Numbered from the stretch's first letter, positions 7,266 to 18,298 are shown. The stretch is 64,000 nt of DNA from Octadecabacter sp. B2R22 (GCF_018861045.1 NZ_JAHKQJ010000010.1:558001-622000), one strand, 5' to 3'. The notes: generated from the letters alone by a model not told the origin. Translations and numbers: made by a program.

Positions 7266-10200
7266 TTAGCCTTGCAAGGCCCGCACGTTCACTTCGCCAT
7301 CGACCTTTGCTTTCATCGCCAGTGCCGCTGCGTGGCTACCCGACAGTGTCGTGTAGTACGGGATGCGGTCGTTTAGGGCGACGGCGCGGATGGAGCGGCT
7401 GTCCTCTACGGCGGCTGTGCCTTCTGTTGAGTTGAAGACCAAGGCGATTTCGCCGTCTTTCAGAAGGTCAGCGACTGTGCGACCGCCCTCGTAGACTTTG
7501 TTCACCACGTCGGCTTTGATCCCTTGCTCGGCGAGCCAAGCGGCGGTGCCGCGGGTGGCGCAGATGGTCATGCCAAGGTCGGTGACGATTTGTGCGGTTT
7601 CAACCAGTTGGTCGGTCTTGTCGCTGTCTTTGATCGAAAAGAACACCGTGCCAGTTGTCGGAAGATCAACGCCTGCGCCCATCTGTGCCTTTAGGAAGGC
7701 GCGGCCAAAGTTGCGGGCCCAGCCCATGACTTCGCCGGTTGAGCGCATCTCTGGCCCGAGGATCGTGTCGACGCCCGGGAAGCGGTTGAATGGAAGTACG
7801 GCTTCTTTGACGGAGAACCATGGTGTGTTCGGGTCCGCCAGTGTGAAGGCATCGCCCAGCGGCATCACGTCCATCGGGTCCTCGGCGGCTTCGTAAGGCG
7901 CGCGCATTGGGAAGTTGGACAGGGGTTCGCCCGCCATTAGGCGCGCCGCGATAGAGGCCACGGCGGAGTCCGTTGCTTTGGCCACGAAAGGCACTGTGCG
8001 GGACGCGCGGGGGTTGACCTCGATCAGGTAAACGTCTCCGTCTTTGACCGCGAACTGGATGTTCATCAGGCCAACGACCTTTAGCGCAAGCGCGAGTTCG
8101 CGGGTCTGGCGTTTGATCTCTGTGATGATTTCGGCAGACAGAGTGTGGGGGGGCAGGCAGCAGGCGCTGTCGCCAGAGTGAACGCCGGCTTCTTCGATGT
8201 GTTGCATGATGCCCGCAACATGGGTGTCTGTGCCATCGGACAGGCAGTCAACGTCGACTTCTACAGCGCCAGAGAGGTAGCTGTCGAGCAGCACAGGGCT
8301 GTCACCGGAAACAACCACGGCCGTAGAGATGTAGCGTTCAAGCTGGCCCATATCGCGCACGATTTCCATGGCGCGACCGCCCAGAACGTAGGACGGGCGG
8401 ATGACCAGTGGGAAGCCGATGCTTTCAGCGATTTCAAGGGCTTGCGCATCAGTCGATGCGATGCCGTTCTTTGGCTGAAGCAGGTTCAGATCATTGACCA
8501 ATGCTTGGAACCGTTCACGGTCTTCGGCCCAGTCAATGCTGTCGGGTGATGTGCCAAGGATCGGGATGCCTTCGTTTTCGAGGGCTTGTGCGATCTTCAA
8601 TGGTGTTTGGCCGCCGAACTGAACGATGACGCCGTGCAGCGTGCCGTTTTCCTGTTCAACGCGCAGGATTTCCATGACGGATTCGAACGTCAGCGGTTCA
8701 AAGTACAAGCGATCCGATGTGTCGTAGTCGGTGGACACGGTTTCAGGGTTGCAGTTGACCATGATGGTCTCGTAGCCTTGATCTGTCAGCGCATAACAGG
8801 CGTGACAGCAGCAGTAATCGAATTCGATCCCTTGGCCGATCCGGTTTGGACCGCCGCCCAAGATGACGACCTTTTTGCGATCAGACGGGCGGGCTTCGCA
8901 TTCTACTTCGCCCATCATCGGGGCTTCGTAGGTGGAATACATGTACGGGGTTTGGGCCTCAAATTCGGCGGCACATGTGTCGATGCGTTTGAAGGAGGCT
9001 TTGACGCCAAGGTTGTGGCGGGCACGGCGCACGTTGTCTTCGTCACGGCCACTGAGGATGGCAAGGCGGGCATCCGAGAAGCCGAGCATTTTGAGCGCGC
9101 GCAGATCGGCTTCGTTTTTCGGAAGGCCGTTCTTCTTAACGTCGTTCTCGGCGTCGATGATTTCGCGGAACCGGTCAAGGAACCAGGGGTCAAACGCGGT
9201 CACGGCGCGGATGTCTTCGTTGCTGAGACCATGGCGCATGGCCTGTGCAATCACGCGAACGCGGTCCGGTGTTTGCTTCGCAAGGGCCTTGGTGATGGCG
9301 GCTTTGTCTGGTGCGCCTTCGATTTCAATCTCGTCAAACCCTGTCAGATCGTTTTCCATCGACGCCAGTGCTTTTTGCATGGATTCGTGGAACGTCCGGC
9401 CAATTGCCATGACTTCGCCAACGGATTTCATCGCCGTTGTGAGGTAAGGTTCGGAGCCTGGGAATTTCTCGAATGCGAAACGCGGGATTTTGGTGACGAC
9501 ATAGTCGATGGAAGGTTCGAACGACGCTGGCGTGACGCCGGTGATGTCGTTGTCCAGTTCATCAAGCGTGAAACCCACGGCAAGTTTCGCTGCGATCTTT
9601 GCAATCGGGAAACCTGTGGCTTTGGATGCCAATGCGGAAGACCGCGACACGCGCGGGTTCATTTCAATTACAACCATGCGGCCGTCTGCGGGATTCACGG
9701 CCCACTGAACGTTGGAGCCACCTGTTTCAACGCCGATTTCACGCAGGACGTTGATCGAATGCGTCCGCATCAATTGGTATTCTTTGTCCGTCAACGTCAG
9801 GGCGGGGGCCACGGTGATAGAATCACCTGTGTGCACGCCCATTGGGTCTACGTTTTCGATGGAACAAACGATGATGGCGTTGTCAGCGGTGTCGCGCACG
9901 ACTTCCATCTCGTATTCTTTCCAACCCAACAAGGACTGATCGACAAGGATTTGCGCGACTGGGGAGGCTTCCATCCCTGTGCGGCAGAAGTGTTCGTATT
10001 CTTCGCGGTTGTACGCCACGCCGCCGCCTGTACCGCCCATTGTAAAGGCTGGGCGGATGATTGCCGGCAGGCCGATTTCTTCGAGGGCGTCTAGCGCGAT
10101 GGCGATGCCCGCTGGAATGTCGAACTTGTCGGTCACGCGTGGTGCGGTTTTGTCTTTGGTCGGGGCGGTAACAATCGTCGCCTTCGGGTTTTCGATCCCA

Positions 10201-10691
10201 AGGCGATCCATGGCTTCGCGAAAGAGCTGGCGATCTTCAGCCATTTCAATGGCTTCGCGCTTTGCGCCGATCATTTCAACGCCAGCAACTTCGAGGATGG
10301 ATTTGTCAGCAGCATCTGCCCCGAACTCTTCCAGAACCGCGTCGAGCTCTGCGCCCTCGAACAATTGGGAGATCGTCATCTCGTCAGCAGCAAGTGCTGT
10401 GTTCAAACCTGTTTGGCCACCCATAGTTGGCAGCAAGGCGTCGGGGCGTTCTTTCAGGATGATTTTTGCGACGACGGATGGTGTGATCGGCTCGATGTAG
10501 GTCGCGTCGGCCATGTTCGGGTCAGTCATGATCGTCGCTGGGTTCGAGTTAACCAGAACGACGCGGTAGCCTTCTTCGCGCAACGCTTTACAGGCTTGAG
10601 CACCAGAATAATCGAACTCGCAGGCTTGGCCGATAACAATAGGGCCCGCTCCAATAATCATGATCGATTGGATGTCGGTTCTTTTTGGCAT
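7266..10691 (-). CDS. carB: carbamoyl-phosphate synthase large subunit
   Basis: CarB makes carbamoyl phosphate from bicarbonate, ATP and ammonia delivered by CarA, feeding arginine and pyrimidine synthesis. The 1141-residue protein has both homologous ATP-grasp halves. The first opens with [21 protein letters not shown], the second with [19 protein letters not shown] near residue 618. Both contain the [17 protein letters not shown] / [17 protein letters not shown] type metal loops. The C-terminal MGS-like allosteric domain contains [14 protein letters not shown]. It is somewhat longer than E. coli CarB (1073). carA is not in the window; a product link to argF at 49.5 kb is expected. Confidence 0.97.
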   Translation of the reverse strand: MPKRTDIQSIMIIGAGPIVIGQACEFDYSGAQACKALREEGYRVVLVNSNPATIMTDPNMADATYIEPITPSVVAKIILKERPDALLPTMGGQTGLNTALAADEMTISQLFEGAELDAVLEEFGADAADKSILEVAGVEMIGAKREAIEMAEDRQLFREAMDRLGIENPKATIVTAPTKDKTAPRVTDKFDIPAGIAIALDALEEIGLPAIIRPAFTMGGTGGGVAYNREEYEHFCRTGMEASPVAQILVDQSLLGWKEYEMEVVRDTADNAIIVCSIENVDPMGVHTGDSITVAPALTLTDKEYQLMRTHSINVLREIGVETGGSNVQWAVNPADGRMVVIEMNPRVSRSSALASKATGFPIAKIAAKLAVGFTLDELDNDITGVTPASFEPSIDYVVTKIPRFAFEKFPGSEPYLTTAMKSVGEVMAIGRTFHESMQKALASMENDLTGFDEIEIEGAPDKAAITKALAKQTPDRVRVIAQAMRHGLSNEDIRAVTAFDPWFLDRFREIIDAENDVKKNGLPKNEADLRALKMLGFSDARLAILSGRDEDNVRRARHNLGVKASFKRIDTCAAEFEAQTPYMYSTYEAPMMGEVECEARPSDRKKVVILGGGPNRIGQGIEFDYCCCHACYALTDQGYETIMVNCNPETVSTDYDTSDRLYFEPLTFESVMEILRVEQENGTLHGVIVQFGGQTPLKIAQALENEGIPILGTSPDSIDWAEDRERFQALVNDLNLLQPKNGIASTDAQALEIAESIGFPLVIRPSYVLGGRAMEIVRDMGQLERYISTAVVVSGDSPVLLDSYLSGAVEVDVDCLSDGTDTHVAGIMQHIEEAGVHSGDSACCLPPHTLSAEIITEIKRQTRELALALKVVGLMNIQFAVKDGDVYLIEVNPRASRTVPFVAKATDSAVASIAARLMAGEPLSNFPMRAPYEAAEDPMDVMPLGDAFTLADPNTPWFSVKEAVLPFNRFPGVDTILGPEMRSTGEVMGWARNFGRAFLKAQMGAGVDLPTTGTVFFSIKDSDKTDQLVETAQIVTDLGMTICATRGTAAWLAEQGIKADVVNKVYEGGRTVADLLKDGEIALVFNSTEGTAAVEDSRSIRAVALNDRIPYYTTLSGSHAAALAMKAKVDGEVNVRALQG

Positions 10692-10938
10692 GACGGCCCC
10701 CTATGTTCAAATCTTCGCGGGTTATAGGGCGAGTCCAGACAGGTGCAAGGGGGCAAGCGGCTGTTTTGCAGTTTAGTTAGGAAACCGCGGCGATCGGGCG
10801 GGGTTTGGAGCGAGGGAAGAGCCATGTCCGCGAATTGGCCCGTTGCTTTCTAAATTGCGCCATATTCTTCTGGGATAGTGTCGCAAAGTTCTCGAAGAAA
10901 ACGAGGCGAATGCAGTACAAGAAATCGAAGGCCGGCCC

Positions 10939-11919
10939 ATGAAGACCTATGCCATATTATCAGTTGTGTACTTTTGTGTCGCCGTTGCAGTGGTTTTACT
11001 GACGCGCGACAATGGCCTTCTGGCGCTATATTCCGCGTGGCAAAAGGCGTCCAACATCGTTGAAGCCTTCTGGGTCGCCGTTGGATTTTTGATTTGCGGC
11101 GGGATTGTCCTGCGGGTGGTGTCAAAAACGGATACCCATTGGACATTCGTAAAGACCGTTTTAGTGGCCTTTGGCGGGACGATATTCTTACAAGCGGGCT
11201 TTACGCTGATGAAAACGTCCTTGCCGTTTATCGCCCCGTTTTACGCAGATGTGGCACTGGCTGAATGGGACAAGGCGCTTCATGGCGGCGTTGACCCCTA
11301 TGTCATCGTGCACGCCCTAGCCGAGCAGCTGCCAATGGATCTATTGATTCCGTTCTATCTGCACGTTTGGGTTTGGCCTGCGATTTGTCTGCCGATCCTT
11401 ATCGCAGCGTTTGATCGCGACAAGGACCGCGTTGCGCGCACATTGATCCTTTACGGGGCGGCTTGGGTGTTGATTGGCAATGTGATGGCTTTGGCGGGGA
11501 TGTCTGCAGGGCCGGTGTTCTATGACCGGATCTATGAAACAGACCGCTTTGCCGAACTCACGGCGGCCATCGCGCAAACACCCCAGATCCGCGACTATTT
11601 TGGCCCTATTCAGGATTTCTTGTGGTCGGCCTACACGACGCAGGACCAATCCATCGGCTTTGGCATTTCGGCTTTTCCAAGCGTGCATTTGTCCATGGCG
11701 ATGGTCACGGCGGTTTACCTTTGGGATCGTTCGCGTCTGTTGGGGCTCATCGGTGTGGGCTTTGTGGCCGTGATCCTGTTTCTGTCGGTCTATTCGGGGT
11801 ATCACTACGCGTTGGACGGCTATGTCTCTATTGCGGTGATCGGCGGACTTTGGGTGTTTCTGCGTCGCCGCGCCGCTGCGCCTCGCCAAATAATGGACCA
11901 AGCTGCACAACTTGCGTGA
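10939..11919 (+). CDS. PAP2-family membrane phosphatase/phosphotransferase
   Basis: The 326-residue integral membrane protein has six to seven hydrophobic segments. The PAP2 signatures are in the C-terminal half: SAFPSVH (residues 244-250, catalytic His250) and SGYHYALDG (286-294, His289 and Asp293). The spaced SAFPSVHLS form resembles the subgroup related to inositol phosphorylceramide synthase/AUR1 and lipid phosphate phosphatases. Likely substrates are lipid phosphates in the cytoplasmic membrane. It stands alone between divergent carB and co-directional aspS. Confidence 0.8.
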   Translation: MKTYAILSVVYFCVAVAVVLLTRDNGLLALYSAWQKASNIVEAFWVAVGFLICGGIVLRVVSKTDTHWTFVKTVLVAFGGTIFLQAGFTLMKTSLPFIAPFYADVALAEWDKALHGGVDPYVIVHALAEQLPMDLLIPFYLHVWVWPAICLPILIAAFDRDKDRVARTLILYGAAWVLIGNVMALAGMSAGPVFYDRIYETDRFAELTAAIAQTPQIRDYFGPIQDFLWSAYTTQDQSIGFGISAFPSVHLSMAMVTAVYLWDRSRLLGLIGVGFVAVILFLSVYSGYHYALDGYVSIAVIGGLWVFLRRRAAAPRQIMDQAAQLA

Positions 11920-12007
11920 CAGATACGCTAAATGGGGGCTGTTGGACTTGACTTTGATCGCGTGGCGCGGTTGATCAGCCCGAACCGTATTTAGCAGGAA
12001 TTGACCC

Positions 12008-13861
12008 ATGCACGCCTATCGCAGCCACACTTGCGCCGATCTCACCAAAGCAAATGTAGGCGATACTGTTCGCCTGTCCGGTTGGGTGCATCGCGTTCGC
12101 GATCACGGCGGCGTTTTGTTTATTGACCTGCGCGACCATTATGGCGTGACGCAGGTCATCGCCGACACAGACAGCCCAGTATTCGCTGAACTGGAAAAAG
12201 TGCGTTCTGAATGGTGTATCCGCATTGATGGTAACGTTCTGGCCCGCGACGAAAGTCTGGTGAACCCGAACTTGCCGACAGGCGAGATCGAAGTGTTCGT
12301 ACGTGACATCGAAGTGCTGGGCGCGTCTGAGGAACTACCTTTGATGGTGTTTGGCGATCAGGAATACCCTGAAGAGACGCGCCTGAAGTATCGCTACCTC
12401 GATTTGCGTCGCGAAAAGATGCAAGACAACATGAAGCTGCGTTCAGACGTTGTGGCGTCCATGCGCAAACGCATGTGGGATGGTGGTTTCCGCGAATTCC
12501 AGACTCCAATCATCACGGCCTCCAGCCCTGAAGGCGCGCGTGACTTCCTTGTGCCGTCACGTTTGCACCCTGGTAAGTTCTACGCGCTTCCACAGGCGCC
12601 GCAGCAGTTCAAGCAGCTGATTATGGTGTCTGGTTACGACAAGTATTTCCAGATTGCGCCGTGCTTCCGCGACGAAGACCCGCGCGCTGACCGCTCACCA
12701 ACTGACTTCTACCAGCTCGACCTTGAGATGTCCTTTGTTGAGCAGCAGGACGTGTTCGACACGATCCAGCCAGTGATCACGGGCATCTTTGAAGAATTCG
12801 GCAAAGGCCGCAAAGTTGACCAGACGTGGGAACAGATCTCTTACCGCGACGCCGCTCTTTGGTACGGTTCTGACAAGCCCGACTTGCGCAACCCGATCAA
12901 GATGCAGGTTGTGTCTGAGCACTTCAAAGGCTCCGGTTTTGCGATCTTCGCCAAACTGCTTGAAAATGAAGGCACCGAAGTGCGCGCTATTCCAGCGCCG
13001 ACAGGCGGCAGCCGTAAGTTCTGTGACCGTATGAATGCCTTCGCACAAAAAGAAGGTTTGCCCGGCATGGGCTACATCTTCTGGCGCAAGGAAAGCGCCG
13101 ACAGCATCGCGCAGGCGCGCGGCATCACCGTCAAAGAAGTGAACGCACTGATCAAATCCGGTGAGATCACTCTGGGCGAAGAAGCCGCAGGTCCACTGGC
13201 AAAGAACATCGGACCAGAGCGCACAGAAGCGATCCGCCAACAGCTGGGCCTGAACGTCGGCGATGCTGCGTTCTTCCTTGGCGGCAAGCCGAAAGCGTTT
13301 GAAACCGTTGCTGGCAAGGCGCGTCAGGTTATCGGCGATGAGTTGGGCCTGACTGACACGAACCGTTTTGCGTTTGCTTGGATCGTTGATTTCCCAATCT
13401 ACGAACGCGACGAAGAAACCGGTAAGATCGACTTTGAACACAACCCGTTCTCTATGCCACAAGGCGGGATGGCGGCGCTTGAAGGCAATCCAGAGGACGT
13501 TCTGGGCTACCAATATGACCTGGCGTGTAACGGCTATGAGCTGGTGTCCGGCGCGATCCGGAACCACCGCCCAGAAATCATGTTCAAGGCATTCGAAATT
13601 GCGGGTTACGGCAAAGACGAAGTCGAAAAACGTTTTGGCGGTATGGTTAACGCGTTCCAATATGGTGCCCCGCCACACGGTGGTTGTGCCGCCGGTGTGG
13701 ACCGTATCGTGATGTTGCTGGCAGATGCCGACAACCTGCGCGATGTGATCATGTTCCCAATGAACCAACGTGCCGAAGATTTGATGATGGACGCGCCAAG
13801 CGATCCGACAAACGAACAATTGCGCGAATTGGGTCTTCGGGTTTTACCACCAGAAGCATAA
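12008..13861 (+). CDS. aspS: aspartyl-tRNA synthetase
   Basis: This class IIb synthetase charges tRNA with aspartate. The 617-residue protein has an N-terminal OB-fold anticodon-binding domain ([18 protein letters not shown]), motif 2 ([20 protein letters not shown]) and the bacterial GAD insertion. Motif 3 is near the C-terminus ([20 protein letters not shown]). Bacterial-type architecture and normal length are seen. Many alphaproteobacterial AspRS are non-discriminating and also charge tRNA-Asn, but I did not test this. It ends with a strong intrinsic terminator. Confidence 0.97.
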   Translation: MHAYRSHTCADLTKANVGDTVRLSGWVHRVRDHGGVLFIDLRDHYGVTQVIADTDSPVFAELEKVRSEWCIRIDGNVLARDESLVNPNLPTGEIEVFVRDIEVLGASEELPLMVFGDQEYPEETRLKYRYLDLRREKMQDNMKLRSDVVASMRKRMWDGGFREFQTPIITASSPEGARDFLVPSRLHPGKFYALPQAPQQFKQLIMVSGYDKYFQIAPCFRDEDPRADRSPTDFYQLDLEMSFVEQQDVFDTIQPVITGIFEEFGKGRKVDQTWEQISYRDAALWYGSDKPDLRNPIKMQVVSEHFKGSGFAIFAKLLENEGTEVRAIPAPTGGSRKFCDRMNAFAQKEGLPGMGYIFWRKESADSIAQARGITVKEVNALIKSGEITLGEEAAGPLAKNIGPERTEAIRQQLGLNVGDAAFFLGGKPKAFETVAGKARQVIGDELGLTDTNRFAFAWIVDFPIYERDEETGKIDFEHNPFSMPQGGMAALEGNPEDVLGYQYDLACNGYELVSGAIRNHRPEIMFKAFEIAGYGKDEVEKRFGGMVNAFQYGAPPHGGCAAGVDRIVMLLADADNLRDVIMFPMNQRAEDLMMDAPSDPTNEQLRELGLRVLPPEA

Positions 13862-13882
13862 GATTTTACGAAATTATAAGAG

Positions 13883-13915
13883 ATGGGCGGGGCAATTCCC
13901 CGCCCATTTTCTTTT
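13883..13915 (+). terminator. intrinsic terminator of aspS
   Basis: ATGGGCGGGG (13883-13892) and CCCCGCCCAT (13898-13907) form a 10-bp GC-rich stem with a 5-nt loop, followed by TTTTCTTTT. It begins about 20 nt after the aspS stop. Confidence 0.9.
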
Positions 13916-13985
13916 GAAACGCCTGTTTTGGCTTGTTTGTCTCTCGATATGGCCCACATAAGGTCTATGAAACCGGAGCAATCAC

Positions 13986-15365
13986 GTGTCATTTGATCCA
14001 ACCCTTGCTGCAATCCGTTTCGGTGTAGGCTTGTCGCCAAACATCGCGCCGCCTTCGTCTGTTGACGCAATGATGGACCGATTGCGCGGGCCTGATCAGA
14101 TTGGGTCCCGGATCGAAATCCCGACCAGTTCAGCTGTTTACCCCTCTGCAAATGACCACCGTCTTGCTTCTATTGCTCTGAACGAGGTGCGCGGGACAGA
14201 CGGTGAGGCCGCCGCCGAAGAGCATCGTTTGACGATGCGCGCAGCAGGGCGCGAGGCCGTCGGGACATATTTGCGGGCTGAGCTGGCACGCGCGGCACAT
14301 ACCACTGACGGGTTTCGTGAACGGCTTGCTCGGTTTTGGGGCGATCATTTCACAGTTCGAGCGTCCAACGCGATCAGCCGTAATTTGATCTCGCCCTATG
14401 TCGAGACAGTGATCCGTCCCCATCTGGCGGGCAATTTTGCGAACATGCTTGTGGCTGCCGTGAGCAGCCCGATGATGATCCTGTATCTGGACCAACACCG
14501 ATCAATGGGCCCGAACAGCCGTGCGGCGCAATCGAACGGACTTGGGTTGAACGAAAACCTCGCGCGGGAAATTCTGGAGCTACATACCCTCGGTGTGGGC
14601 GGGCGCTATTCACAAAACGATGTGCGAGAGTTTGCCGAGCTTTTGACTGGATTGACCGCATCCGCCCGCCGAGGTGCCTACTATCGCTCACAAATGGCAG
14701 AGCCCGGCAGCGAAACGGTTTTGGGTATCACTTACGGTGGCCGCGAAGAATCCATGGCTCATGTCGTCGAAGCCCTGCGGGATTTGGCGGTGCATCCAGA
14801 CACCGCGCGTCACTTGGCCCGCAAGTTGGCGGTGCATTTCATTGCACCAGAACCAGACGTCACCATGATCGACGAGATGGCTGCCGCCTATCTGGCAGCG
14901 GACGGCGGGTTGACGGCTTTGTATGACGTGATGTTGCGTTCGGACGCGGCGTGGGGTCCACAGTTGGAAAAAGTCAAAAAACCGTTCGATTTTATCAGCT
15001 CTGCCGTTCGCGCATTGGGGGTCCCCTTGGAGGTGATTCAAGGCGCAACGTTGCAGCAAACCCGCCGATTGATCCAACGTCCTTTGTCGGTCATGGGGCA
15101 GGACTGGCAGAGCCCTGTCGGCCCTGACGGCTGGCCCGAAGAAGAAGACAACTGGATCACGCCGCAAGGGATGGCTGGGCGGATCACTTGGTCAATGCAA
15201 GCGCCCCGAGACATGTTGCAGGACTTACCTGACCCGCGCGCGTTCGTGTTTGATGCCTTGGGGCCAACGCCGCCTGACGAGGTGGTTTTCGCTGCCGGAG
15301 CTGCCGAAACCGTATCCGATGGCGTCGGCATCGTTCTCGCCTCTGCCGCGTTTCAAAGGAGATAG
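13986..15365 (+). CDS. DUF1800 domain protein
   Basis: The 459-residue product matches the DUF1800 family. An early AAIRFGVGLSP segment is followed by ERLARFWGDHFTV, then NENLAREILELHTLGVGGRYSQNDVREFAELLTG, and near the end PFDFISSAVRALG. The gene is followed 3 bp later by a DUF1501 gene, the near-universal partner, so the two probably form one translational unit. Family members are thought to be exported or membrane-associated, but no activity is known. No classical signal peptide is seen at this start. Confidence 0.88.
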   Translation: MSFDPTLAAIRFGVGLSPNIAPPSSVDAMMDRLRGPDQIGSRIEIPTSSAVYPSANDHRLASIALNEVRGTDGEAAAEEHRLTMRAAGREAVGTYLRAELARAAHTTDGFRERLARFWGDHFTVRASNAISRNLISPYVETVIRPHLAGNFANMLVAAVSSPMMILYLDQHRSMGPNSRAAQSNGLGLNENLAREILELHTLGVGGRYSQNDVREFAELLTGLTASARRGAYYRSQMAEPGSETVLGITYGGREESMAHVVEALRDLAVHPDTARHLARKLAVHFIAPEPDVTMIDEMAAAYLAADGGLTALYDVMLRSDAAWGPQLEKVKKPFDFISSAVRALGVPLEVIQGATLQQTRRLIQRPLSVMGQDWQSPVGPDGWPEEEDNWITPQGMAGRITWSMQAPRDMLQDLPDPRAFVFDALGPTPPDEVVFAAGAAETVSDGVGIVLASAAFQRR

Positions 15366-15368
15366 AGG

Positions 15369-16586
15369 ATGGATCGCAGAAATTTCCTGATTGGTGGAAC
15401 GGCGTTGGGCTGTTCGGCTGCGGCCTCTCCGTTTGTGACACCCGTTGCCATGGCGGCAGCGCCTTGGGATACCCGTTTGGTCGTGGTGATCTTGCGCGGG
15501 GCAATGGATGGTTTGGATGTCATCCAACCCTACGGTGATCCTGCGTTGGCCGGATTGCGGCCTAGCCTCCTCACCGGTGAAGCTGGAGATGCAATTGATT
15601 TAGATGGGTTTTACGCGCTTAATCCGCTTTTCTCGTCGTTGATGCCATTGTGGCGGGCTGGGCAGTTTGGCGCGGCACATGCAGTGTCTACACCATATCG
15701 CGACAAGCGCAGTCACTTTGATGGACAAGACATTTTAGAGGCCGGTATCCCTGATCTGGACAACGGTGGTCTGCGCGATGGTTGGTTAAATCGGATGCTG
15801 CAGGTGGTTCCGGGGCTCGAGGCCGAGGTCGCCTTTGCGATTGGCCGCGAACAGATGTTGGTATTGTCAGGTCAGGCGCCTGCGTCGCGTTGGTCGCCCG
15901 ATGCACGTTTGCAGATTTCTCCGAATGCCCGTGCATTGTTGAATGTGGTGCATCACGATGATCCGCTGTTCCGTGAGGCCTCAGAGGACGCAATTGAGAT
16001 CGCAGAGCAGATTTCACTGCAAGGCGAGCTTGCGGAAGAAACCGAAATGATGATGGCGAACAGCCCGATGATGGAGGCTGTGCAAGGGTCTGGCGAACAC
16101 ATAGAAATCGCTGAATTTGCGGCGTCACGCCTTCGCGGTGACACCCGTATTGCGTCGTTTTCGATCAATGGTTGGGACACCCATGCGCGGCAACGGAACA
16201 CCATGCGTCGCGGTGCGGCGGCTTTGACGGATACGATTCTGACATTACAGGCGGGCTTGGGGCCGGTCTGGGACAAGACTGCGGTGCTGTGTCTGACAGA
16301 ATTCGGGCGTACGGCACATGAGAACGGCAGTTCGGGCACGGACCATGGCACGGGCGGCGCAATGTTGTTTGCGGGCGGCGCGTTGCGTGGCGGACAGGTC
16401 TTGGGACAATGGCCGGGCTTGGGAGAGGGTGATTTATACGCAGGGCGCGATCTGTTGCCGACACGAGATGTGCGGGCCTACGCGGCTTGGGTCATGCATG
16501 ATTTGATGGGGTTGCAGCGTGATGTGCTGGAACAAGCGGTCTTCCCGGGGCTGGAGCTCGGATCGAACCCCGGTCTGGTGCTGTAA
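15369..16586 (+). CDS. DUF1501 domain protein with Tat signal
   Basis: The 405-residue protein starts MDRRNFLIGGTALG, a twin-arginine export signal with Arg3-Arg4 followed by a hydrophobic stretch, so it should be exported folded to the periplasm. The body has the alkaline-phosphatase-like DUF1501 landmarks LVVVILRGAMDGLD, SHFDGQDILEAG, SINGWDTH and LTEFGRTAHENGSSGTDHG. The conserved Asp/His residues suggest metal binding and hydrolase or sulfatase-like chemistry. It pairs with the DUF1800 gene upstream. Substrate is unknown. Confidence 0.9.
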   Translation: MDRRNFLIGGTALGCSAAASPFVTPVAMAAAPWDTRLVVVILRGAMDGLDVIQPYGDPALAGLRPSLLTGEAGDAIDLDGFYALNPLFSSLMPLWRAGQFGAAHAVSTPYRDKRSHFDGQDILEAGIPDLDNGGLRDGWLNRMLQVVPGLEAEVAFAIGREQMLVLSGQAPASRWSPDARLQISPNARALLNVVHHDDPLFREASEDAIEIAEQISLQGELAEETEMMMANSPMMEAVQGSGEHIEIAEFAASRLRGDTRIASFSINGWDTHARQRNTMRRGAAALTDTILTLQAGLGPVWDKTAVLCLTEFGRTAHENGSSGTDHGTGGAMLFAGGALRGGQVLGQWPGLGEGDLYAGRDLLPTRDVRAYAAWVMHDLMGLQRDVLEQAVFPGLELGSNPGLVL

Positions 16587-16624
16587 AGCGACGTGCTGGG
16601 CGTGTTTTTAAGACTGGGGTGAGG

Positions 16625-16747
16625 TTAGGAGCCAACGGTCGCAATGATCGCGGCGCCAAATAGAACCAGCCCAGCCGTTAGAACCATCCAATCAAGGGTG
16701 GCGTTGCCGTCTTCTTCGGTCCAGAATTTCTTAACGAAACGTTCCAT
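16625..16747 (-). CDS. 40-residue Flp-pilin-like membrane peptide
   Basis: ATG (16747-16745) opens 40 codons to TAA at 16625; the leader carries AAGAGGA as a ribosome-binding site. The peptide has a charged N-terminus (MERFVKKFWTEEDGNATLDW) followed by one hydrophobic helix (MVLTAGLVLFGAAIIATVG). This resembles Flp/TadA-type minor pilins, which carry a Gly-x-x-x-x-Glu/Asp-type motif before the helix, though here the acidic residue is Asp and the prepilin site is not certain. It stands alone between DUF1501 (convergent) and GNAT (divergent); no tad genes are nearby. Confidence 0.65.
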   Translation of the reverse strand: MERFVKKFWTEEDGNATLDWMVLTAGLVLFGAAIIATVGS

Positions 16748-16857
16748 GATGTTTTTCCTCTTGCCGCGGGGCTAACCCGTGCCAATGGTATGGCCAGCAA
16801 TTGGGGCAACTTTTTGCCGGACCTGTGTTCGGTTTGGGTGGATTTGGGGGAATGTTG

Positions 16858-17580
16858 ATGAATAACGAAGCGCGGCCCGTGGGTCCTGTGGTTGATTTTG
16901 TTGAGGCGAAACAGGTTGGCGATGTCGTGTTGCATGGGCGTAGTTTGCGATTGGAACCGATAGAACCTGCGCGGCATGGCCCTGCCATTTGGGCCCATAT
17001 GGTTGGCCATGACCACATTTGGGACTACCTCTATGAAGAGCCGCCCATAGACGAAGCGGGCCTTGTTTCAATCCTTGAGACCGCAAAGGCCAAACCTGAT
17101 TGGCAAGGCTACGCGATTTGCCTGCCGGATTTGGGCCCTGTCGGATATGCGTTTTACCTCAACATTGTCCCGGGGGTTGGGAGCATTGAGGTCGGCAACA
17201 TTAACTTCGCACCTGTTTTACAAAGGACGGTCGCTGCAACCGAGGCAATGTTCTTGATGATGCAGGCCGCCTTTGAGGCTGGCTATCGGCGTTATGAGTG
17301 GAAATGCAATGCGTTGAATATGCCGTCTCGGCGGGCTGCACAGCGGTTTGGGTTCTCATGGGAAGGCATTTTTCGCCAACATCTGATTGTGAAAGGCCGC
17401 AATCGCGACACCGCATGGCTTGCGATCACGGATAGGGATTGGCCGGACCTGCGGGCTGCGTTCGAAGCATGGCTTGCGCCGGAAAATTTTGATATCGCAG
17501 GCGCACAACGTCAGGCGTTGCGCGATCTTACGGACCCTTTATTGGTTAACCGCGACCCCGCTCAAGATCCGTCGGTGTAA
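16858..17580 (+). CDS. GNAT family N-acetyltransferase
   Basis: The 240-residue protein is of the RimJ/RimL-type GNAT group. It has the early substrate-binding part VLHGRSLRLEPIEPARH, a central strand IEVGNINFAPVLQRTVAATEAMFLMM, and KCNALNMPSRRAAQRFGFSWEGIFRQ typical of the acetyl-CoA side of the fold. ATG 16858 was chosen because GGGGGA lies 7 nt upstream; ATG 16852 is an alternative. It probably acetylates an amino group of a protein N-terminus or small molecule; the substrate is unknown. Confidence 0.85.
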   Translation: MNNEARPVGPVVDFVEAKQVGDVVLHGRSLRLEPIEPARHGPAIWAHMVGHDHIWDYLYEEPPIDEAGLVSILETAKAKPDWQGYAICLPDLGPVGYAFYLNIVPGVGSIEVGNINFAPVLQRTVAATEAMFLMMQAAFEAGYRRYEWKCNALNMPSRRAAQRFGFSWEGIFRQHLIVKGRNRDTAWLAITDRDWPDLRAAFEAWLAPENFDIAGAQRQALRDLTDPLLVNRDPAQDPSV

Positions 17581-17581
17581 A

Positions 17582-18298
17582 TTAGATCGACGCCGTGTTG
17601 GAAATACGTTCCTGAACCATTCCAGCTATGCGGGCCACTTGGCTGTGGACGGCGTCGCCTTTGGATTGGAGCGATGCGAGCACATGTGTTTCCCGCTCAA
17701 GGTGATCGTCATCGATACTACGTGCTAGCCCGCCCAAAAACTGGGTGAGATAGCGCAGGGTGCGTTGATCGCTTGTGTCCTCAAGGGCGATGGCTGCGGC
17801 TGACAGGTCGTCACGCAGCGCAACGACGTCTGGCACAATGATTTCATCCGTCACGGGTCGGATGCCTTTGGGCTGCCGATCGCTCGGCAGGTGTTTGAGG
17901 ATCGCGGCCTGAAATTCAGCCAGGCTGGCCAGAGGCTTGGCCAAGAACCCGTCTGCGCCCGCTTTGATGGCCTTCGTTTCACCGTCAGGGTCGCCCGACG
18001 TGCCTAGAACAACGTCAACGCGCGGGCGAACGCTGGTGAGGTCACGGATCAGGTCAACACCGGATCCATCCGGCAACCCGATGTCAACAATCACGGCTGA
18101 CGGACGATAAACCGCAAGGTGTTTTTTGGCATGAAACAGGCTGTCAGCCCGTCTAATGCGGGCACCGGAGCGCAGGCACAACAGGCGCATAGCCTCAGAC
18201 GCGAAACGGCTGTCTTCTACGACAAGCACTGTCAGGCCCAGCAAGGGCCGCGCCGAGGTTGGTGGGCGGGTTTGCATAAAGTCGTCTAGGCTATCCAT
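17582..18298 (-). CDS. response regulator with receiver domain and helical C-terminus
   Basis: The start ATG (18298) gives 238 residues; a longer frame upstream lacks a plausible start. The receiver domain spans about residues 20-140, with the acidic pocket VLVVEDSRF, the phospho-acceptor Asp in VIVDIGLPDGSG, the switch residue in VLGTSGD and the Lys in FLAKPL. The remaining 90 residues are helical and contain no DNA-binding motif or GGDEF/EAL domain, so it is an output-less or protein-binding regulator. No histidine kinase gene is adjacent. It overlaps nothing and ends 2 bp from GNAT, convergently. Confidence 0.85.
   Translation of the reverse strand: MDSLDDFMQTRPPTSARPLLGLTVLVVEDSRFASEAMRLLCLRSGARIRRADSLFHAKKHLAVYRPSAVIVDIGLPDGSGVDLIRDLTSVRPRVDVVLGTSGDPDGETKAIKAGADGFLAKPLASLAEFQAAILKHLPSDRQPKGIRPVTDEIIVPDVVALRDDLSAAAIALEDTSDQRTLRYLTQFLGGLARSIDDDHLERETHVLASLQSKGDAVHSQVARIAGMVQERISNTASI

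Noticed and set aside
8586-10094. Long open frame (502 codons) on the plus strand opposite carB
   Set aside because: It is the antisense shadow of carB codon usage; the product is Cys/His/Phe-rich with no recognisable domain, and carB is certain.
12695-13819. 374-codon frame opposite aspS
   Set aside because: Antisense shadow of aspS with no domain resemblance.
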